A stretch of DNA of 26,653 nt from Syntrophobacterales bacterium (GCA_023229795.1 JALNYP010000054.1:1-26653); one strand, 5' to 3'; positions 8,331 through 15,176 are shown, numbered from the stretch's first letter. A program made the numbers and translations. The notes: a model not told the origin generated them from the letters alone.

Positions 8331-9468
8331 CAAGGCTCTCAGCTTCCTGCGCCTGATCCGCCGCTCCCAGCGCGGCAAACTGAAGGTCTATCTGGGGTAT
8401 GGCGCGGGGGTCGGCAAGACCTGGCAGATGCTCAAGGAAGGGCACCGTCTGCAAAAAGAGGGCATTGATGTGGTGGTGGGGCTGGTCGAGACCCATGGAC
8501 GGGAGGAGACCGCCCAACTCATCGAAGGCCTGGAGGTCGTGCCCCGCCGCCAGGTGCAGTACCGGGGCATCACCATTGAGGAGATGGACCTGGACGCGGT
8601 CCTGGCCCGCCGGCCCGAAGTCGCGCTGGTGGACGAACTGGCCCATACCAATGTCCCGGGCAGCAAGAACGCCAAACGCTATGAAGATGTGCAGGACCTC
8701 CTGGCGGCCGGCATTCACGTCATCAGCACCCTCAACGTCCAGCATCTCGAAAGCCTCTATGACACCGTGGAGACCCAGATCGGGGTAAAGGTCTATGAGC
8801 GGGTCCCCGATGCCGTGCTGGCCGAGGCCGACGAAATCGTCAATGTGGATCTGGCCCCGGAGGACTTGCAGCAGCGGCTGCGGGAAGGCAAGATTTATCC
8901 CCTGGATCGGGTGTCCACGGCCCTGGAGCATTTTTTCCAACGCGCCCACCTCAATCAACTGCGGGAATTGACCCTGCGGGAATTGGCCTCCCAGATTGAC
9001 CTGAAACGCCGGGGTGAACCTGAAGAGGACCTGGATACTGCTCCGGACCAGGTCATGGTGTGCCTGAGTTCCCGGGGCCCCAACAGCGCGGCCCTGCTGC
9101 GCTACGGCTCCCGGCTGGCCGGCCGTCTGAACCGGAACTGGTATGCGGTCTATGTGCAGACGCCCCGGGAAGAACCCACCGCCATCGACGCGGCCACCCA
9201 GCGCCAGCTTGCCGATACCTTAACGCTGGCCAAGCAATTAGGCGCCCAGGTCTTCCCCTACAAGGGCGAGGACGTGGCGGAGACCATTTTGCATTTTGCC
9301 AGGGAATACCGGGTCGGACATATTGTGATCGGGAAACCCGGGCCGCTGCCGGCCTGGAGGCGTTGGCTGGGGGCCAGGACTATTGTCGAGCAATTGATCC
9401 GCAAGGGGCACGGGATCACGGTGGTGGTGGTGGATACCGGCTCAAAACCTGAAAAGGAAACCTCATAA
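8320..9468 (+). CDS. truncated KdpD: cytoplasmic sensor domain without kinase
   Basis: This protein has about 382 residues from ATG 8320; a GTG at 8311 is a possible alternative. It matches only the N-terminal cytoplasmic half of KdpD. It has Walker A GAGVGKT, a Walker B-like VALVDELAHTN, and STLNVQHLESL. A universal-stress-protein-like domain follows (about 245-375, with GHIVIGKPG). The four membrane helices, HisKA and ATPase domains of full KdpD (about 890 residues) are absent. Short KdpD proteins of this kind are known from Anabaena and Deinococcus, so this is probably a working stand-alone module. I infer that it modulates the pump or the separate kinase at 1834-3663. The repeat element right after its stop did not truncate it: the 5-bp duplication TAATT shows the stop codon was already there. 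Confidence 0.92.
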   Translation: MADDKALSFLRLIRRSQRGKLKVYLGYGAGVGKTWQMLKEGHRLQKEGIDVVVGLVETHGREETAQLIEGLEVVPRRQVQYRGITIEEMDLDAVLARRPEVALVDELAHTNVPGSKNAKRYEDVQDLLAAGIHVISTLNVQHLESLYDTVETQIGVKVYERVPDAVLAEADEIVNVDLAPEDLQQRLREGKIYPLDRVSTALEHFFQRAHLNQLRELTLRELASQIDLKRRGEPEEDLDTAPDQVMVCLSSRGPNSAALLRYGSRLAGRLNRNWYAVYVQTPREEPTAIDAATQRQLADTLTLAKQLGAQVFPYKGEDVAETILHFAREYRVGHIVIGKPGPLPAWRRWLGARTIVEQLIRKGHGITVVVVDTGSKPEKETS

Positions 9469-9470
9469 TT

Positions 9471-9576
9471 GAGACCTCTGCGAAAAGACGGTTTGTCATC
9501 CTGAGCGCAGCGAAGGATCTAGATTCTTCGGTCGCTTTGCTCAGAATGACAATTTGGGGACTTTCGCAGAGGTCTC
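9471..9576. mobile_element. MITE-like palindromic element, copy 1, with target-site duplication
   Basis: This 106-bp element is bounded by perfect 15-base inverted repeats, GAGACCTCTGCGAAA on the left and its complement on the right. Its core has CTGAGCGCAGCGAAGG facing a partly complementary TTCGGTCGCTTTGCTCAG. The pentamer TAATT lies directly outside both ends (9466-9470 and 9577-9581), as expected for a target-site duplication. It encodes nothing. Related copies lie at 16003 and 19106. The folded RNA may also end the kdp transcript. Confidence 0.75.
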
Positions 9577-9616
9577 TAATTATAGATAACGGAACTTCAA
9601 AACCAGAAGCCATCGT

Positions 9617-11104
9617 TCAAGGCTCAGCCACCGGTTCCCCCAGCAGCAACTCTTCCTTTATGACTCGGAGGCGCACCTTGACCCGGCGGTTGCGCCAGGC
9701 GGGGGGGCCGGGGAAGATTACTCTCAGGTAGTGGTCGCTTAGGCCCTGGAGCCAGCCTGTTTGCGGGGCCGGGCCTTCCACCAGGACTTCCCGGACCTGG
9801 CCTAGCTGGGCTTCCAGGAATTTTTGCTTTTTCTTCTGGCCTAACTCTCGCATAAGGCGGGCCCGCTCCTGTACCACCCGGCCCGGCAAGGCGGGGAGAA
9901 GGGCCGCGGGGGTGCCGGGGCGGGGCGAGAAGGGAAAGACGTGCAGGTAGGTCACGGGGAGGGCGGCCACCAAGTCCCGGGTGGCGGCAAAATCGGCCTC
10001 GCTTTCGCCGGGGAAGCCCACCAGCACGTCCAGCCCCAGGGCGGCGCCGGGGAAGCGGCGGCTGATCTCGTCCACCAAGTCCCGAAACTCATCCGGCCCG
10101 TAGGGACGGCCCATGGCCGCCAGGACCGGCGCGGCGCCGCTCTGGAGGGGCAGGTGGAAGTGGGGACAGAAACCCTGCCAGGCCGCCAGTTCGTCCAGGA
10201 GGGCCGCGGTCACCATCATGGGCTCCAGGGAAGACAGGCGCACCCGGAAGGGCCAGGGGTGCGCGCGGAGATGCCGCACCAGGGCGGCGAGGCTATAGAC
10301 AGGCGCATGATCCAGGCCGTATTGGGCCAGGTCCACGCCGGTGAGGACCACTTCCTGGTAGCCGAGGGCGGCCAAATCCTGAAAGGCCGCCACCACCGCG
10401 GCAGGTTCCAGGCTGCGCCGGGGCCCCCTGACCTTAGGTACGATGCAGTAGCGGCAGTGGTGGCTGCAGCCTTCCTGGATCTTGAGCCAGGCGCGGGTAT
10501 GGCCGGGAACCGCGTGGACCCGCCAAGGCTGAAAAGGAGGAGACGCGGAGAAATCCTCCACCCACAGCCCCGGCCGAGGCTCCGGCGGGGCGTGAGGCGG
10601 GGCAGGGAGATTTTCACCCCCACCCCAGTCCTCCCCCATCAAGAGGGAGGGAGAGGAGGAACACGGGGCCTCACCTCCACCCCTCCCCTCCCCTTTCAAG
10701 GGGAAGGAAAAATCGGCTTCAAGACCCTGGTTTTCCCAATTATTCAGTATCTGAGCCAGGCCGGCCTTTTCCTGGTTGCCGAACACGGCCTGCACCCCGG
10801 GCAGGGCCGCCACTTCCGCCGGGGCGCGTTGGGCATAGCAGCCGGTGACCCAGAGGGGCGCGCCGGGATGCTCCCGGGCCAGGCGGCGCACCAGTTGGCG
10901 GGCCTGCTGATCGGCCCGGGCGGTGACGGTGCAGGTGTTGACCAGCAGCAGGTCAGGGACCGTTCCTGCGGCGGCGGGGCGCCAGCCGCGCTGTGTCAGC
11001 TCCCGGGCCAGGCCGGCGGAATCGCACTGGTTGACCTTGCAGCCAAAAGTGAAAATACGGAAAAGACGGTTTTCGGTTTTCGGTTCTCGGTTTTCTATGG
11101 TCAT
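9617..11104 (-). CDS. mtaB: MtaB, tRNA t6A37 methylthiotransferase (radical SAM)
   Basis: This is a two-cluster radical-SAM enzyme that adds a methylthio group to threonylcarbamoyl-adenosine 37 of ANN-decoding tRNAs, giving ms2t6A. The N-terminal MTTase domain shows its three cluster cysteines in FGCKVNQCDS, VNTCTVT and VTGCYAQ. The radical-SAM triad is in CSHHCRYCIVP, and the C-terminal TRAM region ends the protein. I choose ATG 11104 (495 residues); a TTG at 11110 would add two residues, and there is no start codon closer to the conserved core. Two oddities stand out. A heptamer repeat tract lies within codons 4-13. About 32 Gly-rich residues (roughly 133-164) come from an intergenic-type repeat inserted in frame between the two domains. 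The active-site motifs are intact. It lies downstream of mnmA on the same strand. Confidence 0.92.
   Translation of the reverse strand: MTIENREPKTENRLFRIFTFGCKVNQCDSAGLARELTQRGWRPAAAGTVPDLLLVNTCTVTARADQQARQLVRRLAREHPGAPLWVTGCYAQRAPAEVAALPGVQAVFGNQEKAGLAQILNNWENQGLEADFSFPLKGEGRGGGEAPCSSSPSLLMGEDWGGGENLPAPPHAPPEPRPGLWVEDFSASPPFQPWRVHAVPGHTRAWLKIQEGCSHHCRYCIVPKVRGPRRSLEPAAVVAAFQDLAALGYQEVVLTGVDLAQYGLDHAPVYSLAALVRHLRAHPWPFRVRLSSLEPMMVTAALLDELAAWQGFCPHFHLPLQSGAAPVLAAMGRPYGPDEFRDLVDEISRRFPGAALGLDVLVGFPGESEADFAATRDLVAALPVTYLHVFPFSPRPGTPAALLPALPGRVVQERARLMRELGQKKKQKFLEAQLGQVREVLVEGPAPQTGWLQGLSDHYLRVIFPGPPAWRNRRVKVRLRVIKEELLLGEPVAEP
10614..10707. repeat. tandem GC-rich palindromic repeat inserted in frame in mtaB
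   Basis: Two related units of about 37 bp, at 10614-10650 and 10671-10707, lie in direct orientation with a 57-bp period. Each starts TCACC(C/T)CCACCCC and ends in a small palindrome (CCCCTTTCAAGGGG in the second). On the coding strand they read PLKGEGRGGGE and SLLMGEDWGGGE. Units of this kind are usually found between genes. Here both preserve the mtaB reading frame. Confidence 0.8.
11067..11094. repeat. heptanucleotide tandem repeat near the start of mtaB
   Basis: Four consecutive 7-bp units (CGGTTTT, CGGTTTT, CGGTTCT, CGGTTTT) lie between the only available start codons and the conserved core of mtaB. They encode the low-complexity NREPKTENR segment. Seven is not a multiple of three, so gain or loss of one unit would put the start out of frame. 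Confidence 0.8.
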
Positions 11105-11185
11105 TTTCAAGGCTCAGGGTAAAAGAGGCGAATCTCCAATTTTTGCTGAAATTTGGGAAAAAGGAATGATTAGTTTGAAATAGTT

Positions 11186-11209
11186 ATGGTGGGCCGTGCC
11201 CGCCCTACA
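11186..11209. repeat. short palindromic intergenic repeat
   Basis: The sequence ATGGTGGGCCGTGCCCGCCCTAC lies between mnmA and mtaB. It contains the imperfect inverted repeat GGGCCGTGCCC and resembles the small GGGC-rich dyads scattered between genes in many proteobacterial genomes. No coding potential. Confidence 0.45.
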
Positions 11210-11237
11210 CAAAAAGCCAGAAGCAAAAAACAGGTAC

Positions 11238-12293
11238 TCATTTTATCCGCGCCTCGATCCAGCCGCCGCCCAGGAGGCGGTCGGCGTCGTAGAAGGCCAC
11301 GGCCTGCCCCGGGGCCACGGCGGACTGCGGCGCGGCAAAGAGCACCCGGACCGAGCCCTCGCCTTCGAGGATAATCCGGGCTTGCACTCCCGGATGGCGG
11401 TAACGGATCACGGCCACGGCCTCCAGTTCTCCGGCCGGGGGATCGATGAGCCAGTTCAGCCCGGAGGCGATGAGTCCGGTAGATAATAGTTCCGGGCAGT
11501 GACCCAGTACCACCCGGTTCAGTTCCGGCTGCATCTCAACGACGTAATAGGGCTCCCGGGCCGGAATCCCCAGGCCGCGGCGCTGCCCCACGGTGTAGCA
11601 CTCCAGCCCCCGGTGCCGGCCCAGGAGGCGTCCATAAGAGTCCACGAACTCACCGGGAGGTCCGGCGAACCCCCGCCGGGCCCGGAGGAACTCCTGGTAG
11701 CCGCCGTCCGGGATGAAGCACAACTCCATGCTTTCCGCTTCGTCCTTCCGGGCGGGCAAGCCCAGGTCCCGGTAAAGGCGGCGCACCTCCTCCTTGGTCA
11801 GATCTCCTAAGGGGAAGAGGAGATGGGGCAGCAGGGTCCGGGGCAGGCGGCTGAGGAAATAGGATTGGTCCTTGCGGCGGTCCACCCCCCGGAACAGCGC
11901 GGGGCTGCCGTCCGGGGCCGGCTGCAGCCTGGCGTAATGGCCGGTGGCCAGGTGAGTGAAACCGGCCTCCCGGAGGAGTTCCCAGAGGCGGCCGAACTTG
12001 ATGGCGGCATTGCAGCGGACGCACGGGTTGGGGGTGCGGCCCAAGGCGTACTCCGACATGAAATAGTTCACCACCTCCCGGGTGAATTCCCGTTGCAGGT
12101 CCATGACCTCCAGGGCAATCCCCAGGCGTTGGGCCAGGGCCTCGAGATGGCTCGGGATCGAGACCGCGGGCGACAGGCGCAGGTGCACCGCGGTAAGATG
12201 GCGGCCCTGGCGGAGCAGGGCCGCGGCTACGGCGCTGTCCACCCCGCCGCTCAAGGCCATGGCTACCGGGTGATGAGGTGACATGTCAACCAT
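11238..12293 (-). CDS. mnmA: MnmA, tRNA-uridine 2-sulfurtransferase
   Basis: This enzyme uses ATP and a persulfide relay to make 2-thiouridine at wobble position 34 of tRNA-Glu, -Gln and -Lys. From ATG 12293 it has 351 residues. The PP-loop is ALSGGVDSAVAA near the N-terminus. The first catalytic cysteine is in TPNPCVRCN, the second in ESMELCFIPDGGY. GRTPNPC and TVGQRRGLGI are family signatures. The C-terminal barrel ends in LGGGWIEARIK. A TTG at 12308 would add five residues, and an ATG at 12284 is also possible. The upstream region is AT-rich with a TATAAT on the minus strand (12338-12343) but no good -35 box. It is the upstream partner of mtaB, and both act on the tRNA anticodon loop. Confidence 0.94.
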   Translation of the reverse strand: MVDMSPHHPVAMALSGGVDSAVAAALLRQGRHLTAVHLRLSPAVSIPSHLEALAQRLGIALEVMDLQREFTREVVNYFMSEYALGRTPNPCVRCNAAIKFGRLWELLREAGFTHLATGHYARLQPAPDGSPALFRGVDRRKDQSYFLSRLPRTLLPHLLFPLGDLTKEEVRRLYRDLGLPARKDEAESMELCFIPDGGYQEFLRARRGFAGPPGEFVDSYGRLLGRHRGLECYTVGQRRGLGIPAREPYYVVEMQPELNRVVLGHCPELLSTGLIASGLNWLIDPPAGELEAVAVIRYRHPGVQARIILEGEGSVRVLFAAPQSAVAPGQAVAFYDADRLLGGGWIEARIK

Positions 12294-12411
12294 GTTAATT
12301 CTTGGCAAGGAATGTTAACTTTTCGACCCACAATTTCATTATATATAATTAATTGATATGGTTGGAGATATTAATTTTAAGAGGCGGGGCCGGCGGCTTG
12401 CCGTTCAGGTT

Positions 12412-12762
12412 TTAAGACATGCAGGGGGTGGTGGTGCAAAAAGTTGGACCTTCCAAAAAGTTCAAAGCTACCCCGGGCAGGGATTGGTCGGGTCCCGGCG
12501 GTTCAAAGCGCACCACCTGGCCGGTGGCGTGGAGATGGGAGATGCCGCTGTCTTCCAGATAGGGCAAGGGGGCTGCAATAGTCAGGGACAAAATCTGGCC
12601 CGGCTGGAAGGAAGTACCCGGATCTACATGGAAATAGGTTCCTCCCAGGCTGATATCCCGGAGGACCCCCTGCCCCTGGACAGGTATCTCGGCATCCGGG
12701 AGTCGGGTGTGGAACTCCACGGGCAACGATACCCTGATCCGGCTAAAGCGTCTCTGTTCCAG
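12412..12762 (-). CDS. small PilZ-domain protein, probable CTG start
   Basis: This is a single PilZ domain, a cyclic di-GMP receptor fold. The second binding motif is clear as RDISLGGTYFHVD. The first, RxxxR, is read as RRFSR in the same frame but upstream of the TTG at 12726, the first standard start codon. No ATG, GTG or TTG lies between the preceding in-frame stop and that motif. A CTG at 12762-12760 does, with AAGGTG seven bases before it. I therefore extend the gene to the CTG (116 residues). A frameshift from an ATG in another frame is the alternative. It lies upstream of mnmA on the same strand and divergent from the ParA gene. PilZ identity is fairly sure; the start is tentative. Confidence 0.75.
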   Translation of the reverse strand: MEQRRFSRIRVSLPVEFHTRLPDAEIPVQGQGVLRDISLGGTYFHVDPGTSFQPGQILSLTIAAPLPYLEDSGISHLHATGQVVRFEPPGPDQSLPGVALNFLEGPTFCTTTPCMS

Positions 12763-12894
12763 CGTAGTACACCTTAAGCGGATTTGAAATAACTTTAAAT
12801 AAAATCATAGCGACTTTAATTATCTTGCAGAGGTTGTGCCATCCGGACCAGGCTCCCGCCCCTGAATCGTTTCTCCCCCTTCGGCAGATATTCC

Positions 12895-12923
12895 TTGACG
12901 GGATTGGCCCTATCCTTTACCAT
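12895..12923 (+). promoter_or_regulatory. sigma-70-type promoter of the parA-like gene
   Basis: A -35 box TTGACG (12895-12900), 17 bp, and a -10 box TACCAT (12918-12923) lie 48 bases upstream of the ParA start. The interval 12763-12970 also contains the AT-rich upstream region of the divergent PilZ gene and nothing coding. Confidence 0.55.
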
Positions 12924-12970
12924 ACGAGAAAAATTCTCAACATCGCCGCGGGCCACTCCGCCAAACTACC

Positions 12971-13789
12971 ATGTCCCATATCGTGGCCGTTATCAATCAG
13001 AAGGGGGGTACGGGGAAGACCACGACCACCCTGAACCTGGGGGCTGCCGTGGCCTATCAGGGCTATCGCACCCTGCTCGTTGATCTGGACCCCCAGGGCC
13101 ATACCACCATCGGCATCGGCATTGAACCGGACACCATCGGCGCGTCCATGGCCGATATCCTCGTGGTTCCCAAAAAGCGCATCAGCGAGGTGGCCTTGCC
13201 CACCTATATCCTGGGGCTGGATGTCGCCCCGGCCCATATCCATCTGGCCCGGGCGGCGGAGCAGGTCTATACCCGGGTCTTCCGGGAGGCGATCCTGGCC
13301 AATGCCCTCAAGGATGTGGATTATGACTTTGTCTTCATCGACTGTCCACCTTCCTTGGGGGTTCTGACCACCAATTCCTTGTATGCCTGCGATTTTATTG
13401 TCATTCCCTGCCAGATTTCCCGCTATTCCCTGGATGGCCTGGCAGACCTGCTGACCACGGTGGAAACCGTCAAGAACCTGTCCATTGAGGAAATGTTCCA
13501 GGAAGATCTGTTCCGGGTTCTCCTGACCATGTTCGATAAACGGAACAGCATCACCAATGAATATATTTTGGAGCAGCTCAAACCTTATCGGGACAAGACC
13601 TTCCAAACCAGAATCATGAAAAATGAGGCCTTGAACCAGGCCCAGATAGCCCAAAAGGCGATCTTCGATTACGATGCCAGGTGTTCCGGGGCCGTGGATT
13701 ACCTACAACTCTGTCTTGAGTTTCTGGAAATATGGCGAAAAAGAAACAGTTTGCCGGCAAAGAGACCAAGCTTGCAAAGCTGCCTCTAA
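12971..13789 (+). CDS. ParA/MinD-family ATPase (orphan)
   Basis: This 272-residue deviant-Walker ATPase has KGGTGKTTTTLN (signature lysine K11, catalytic lysine K16), DLDPQGHTT and IDCPPSLGVLTTNSL. These are the motifs that let ParA proteins dimerise on ATP and bind DNA non-specifically. Length is close to the chromosomal or soluble ParA/Soj group (about 250-270). There is no recognisable ParB or parS palindrome in the window. Instead its 3' end overlaps a small basic protein gene by 58 bases. Orphan ParA proteins with a small adaptor gene commonly position a cargo (chemoreceptor arrays, carboxysomes, flagella or pili) rather than DNA. The cargo here is unknown. No strong ribosome site precedes the ATG. 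Family assignment is secure; role is inferred. Confidence 0.9.
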   Translation: MSHIVAVINQKGGTGKTTTTLNLGAAVAYQGYRTLLVDLDPQGHTTIGIGIEPDTIGASMADILVVPKKRISEVALPTYILGLDVAPAHIHLARAAEQVYTRVFREAILANALKDVDYDFVFIDCPPSLGVLTTNSLYACDFIVIPCQISRYSLDGLADLLTTVETVKNLSIEEMFQEDLFRVLLTMFDKRNSITNEYILEQLKPYRDKTFQTRIMKNEALNQAQIAQKAIFDYDARCSGAVDYLQLCLEFLEIWRKRNSLPAKRPSLQSCL

Positions 13790-14115
13790 CCCAGGCCCTA
13801 GCCAGCCAGGCCGAGGGAGTGGCGCCGCCGCGTCCGTCCCAATCGCCGTTCTTTTCGGATATCAGACATCTGCCCCTCACCTGGGAGGAAGTGAGCGCCG
13901 GGGCCGGGGACCCCCTGGCGGCTGCTTATCTCTTCCTGGTTCGGGAACTGGCCGATCTCAAGGCCAAGCTGCAATCCTCCCCCGAGCCCGGTTCGGTTAA
14001 TCCTCGGACCTTCCTGCCGGCCCGGGTCCCCCGGTCTCCCTGGATCACCCAAGTCCTCAGGCAGGCGCGGCAAAGCCTGCGAGATCTGCAGGACCTCCTG
14101 TCCCACCCCTCGTGA
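13732..14115 (+). CDS. hypothetical 127-residue protein overlapping parA
   Basis: I do not recognise this family. The protein begins with a lysine-rich segment (MAKKKQFAGKETKLAK) and has a proline-containing linker (about 28-45). A possible helical stretch DPLAAAYLFLVRELADLKAKL lies around 60-80, and a second C-terminal amphipathic helix (ITQVLRQARQSLRDLQDLL) around 104-123. No signal peptide or membrane segment is seen. It starts inside the parA reading frame (58-base overlap) behind a weak GGAA, so the two are almost certainly co-translated. The basic N-terminus, linker and helices resemble the layout of ParA-stimulating adaptor proteins, in which basic residues trigger the ATPase. That functional parallel is an inference. 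Confidence 0.7.
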   Translation: MAKKKQFAGKETKLAKLPLTQALASQAEGVAPPRPSQSPFFSDIRHLPLTWEEVSAGAGDPLAAAYLFLVRELADLKAKLQSSPEPGSVNPRTFLPARVPRSPWITQVLRQARQSLRDLQDLLSHPS

Positions 14116-14264
14116 GATAACCCCCGATTTTTGCGCGGCACGAGTTGGCCCTGGCGCGGCCAGACGCGCTCGCAGACGTTGCTCCCAGGGGAAATTCTCC
14201 CTGATGGGGGCGGGTTTAAGGCCGATTAGTCTAAAGGGAAATGGTCTGAGTGGAAATGAATGAA

Positions 14265-14295
14265 GGGCCAGGGGGGGTCTTGCGACCCCTGGCCC
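14265..14295. terminator. strong GC hairpin downstream of the parA pair
   Basis: Arms GGGCCAGGGG...TC and GA...CCCCTGGCCC (14265-14295) form a long stem with a small G bulge and a TTGC loop. No T tract follows on the plus strand; the minus strand reads TTCATTCATTT after the stem. It may end transcripts from either side. The rest of 14116-14407 shows nothing coding. Confidence 0.45.
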
Positions 14296-14380
14296 CCTGA
14301 ATGAGATTGGTTGAGGTAGGTTCCTGCCGATTCGATGCTCATTATCCCATCATACCACCGAAAAACGAGAAACGGGGCGG

Positions 14381-14400
14381 TAGGGGCCCGAAGGCCCCTA
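14381..14400 (-). terminator. UUCG-tetraloop hairpin after the TPR gene
   Basis: Read on the minus strand, TAGGGGCC-TTCG-GGCCCCTA is a perfect 8-bp stem closed by the very stable UUCG tetraloop. It begins seven bases after the stop of the TPR gene. There is no direct U run after it (a T-rich stretch begins about 15 bases later), so it may be an imperfect terminator or a 3'-end stabiliser. Confidence 0.6.
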
Positions 14401-14407
14401 ACAAAAA

Positions 14408-14926
14408 TTACTTCGTTTTCGCGGGTGGCACCATGGGCGGGGGGCTGACTGGAGGCGGCGCAGTTTTGGTTGCGGCAATCTTGGCTTCGAGCTTTTTGAT
14501 ATTCTCCGCAATGATCGGAGAGATGGAGCTCTTTTCGCCTTTCTCGCGCAGGGGTTTAACCGCCAGGCAACCGCCGCCGGCAAAGCAGGTCTGCACCACT
14601 TTGTCCAGGTACTGATTGGCATAAGTAGTGGCATCCTTCAGGTTAGCCAGGGCGTCGTTCAGTTTGCCTTCCCGCTCTTCCAGTACCGCCATGTTGTTCA
14701 GGGCGAAGGGGTTGTAACGATCCGCTTTCACCGCCTTGGCGAATTCATTCTTGGCGGCTTCATATTTACCTTCCCGGACGAAATCATAGCCTTGGGCGAT
14801 GGGGGTAAAGGCATCCATCGTCATCAGCGCGCCGCCCTTGGGCTGGGCCAGGACCGGGCAAGCCATGAGGAGACAGAGCGCTGCTACCACAGTGAGGATT
14901 ACAAGTTTACGGGTGTTTCGCATCAT
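14408..14926 (-). CDS. exported TPR-repeat protein
   Basis: This protein has about 172 residues. AAGGAG lies just upstream of two adjacent ATG codons (14926 and 14923), either of which could start it. A signal peptide is clear: basic RNTRK, hydrophobic LVILTVVAALCLLMA, then ACPVLAQ as a probable signal peptidase I site. The mature part holds a tetratricopeptide-like helix pair (about 45-95, with FVREGKYEAAKNEFAKAV and ALNNMAVLEEREGKL). Next comes a segment with two cysteines (CFAGGGC) that might form a disulfide, and a proline-rich tail ending PPAKTK. It is probably a periplasmic scaffold or interaction protein. I cannot name a pathway. It stands alone between two hairpin or promoter regions. 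Confidence 0.82.
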   Translation of the reverse strand: MMRNTRKLVILTVVAALCLLMACPVLAQPKGGALMTMDAFTPIAQGYDFVREGKYEAAKNEFAKAVKADRYNPFALNNMAVLEEREGKLNDALANLKDATTYANQYLDKVVQTCFAGGGCLAVKPLREKGEKSSISPIIAENIKKLEAKIAATKTAPPPVSPPPMVPPAKTK

Positions 14927-15000
14927 GTTTCTCCTTATCCAGTGCATTAAGTCAACTTTAAGAGCCATAAGTCAAACCCGCCCCGTTCGACCTGTTTAGA

Positions 15001-15028
15001 TAATTAAGGATTTTTTTATCAATGTCAA
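15001..15028 (-). promoter_or_regulatory. sigma-70-type promoter of the TPR gene
   Basis: On the minus strand a perfect -35 TTGACA (15028-15023) is followed after 16 bases by TAATTA (15006-15001), about 75 bases before the start codons. Spacing is acceptable and the -10 match is moderate. The rest of the gap to 15176 shows no gene. Confidence 0.5.
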
Positions 15029-15176
15029 GAAAAGTACCGACCTGAACTAATTTTAAGCAGGGGTTCAAGTGAAAAATAATACTTTCGGGCCTGAAAAAGC
15101 CGCTCTTTCCCGCACATGAAACTCTTATTCGGCATCAAGATAGAATTACTTAAGAGTTTTCTCCTCGTTTGGGCGG

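Noticed and set aside
8320..9576. Truncation of kdpD by the repeat element
   Set aside because: The TAATT duplication shows the TAA stop existed before insertion, and KdpD proteins of this length are known.
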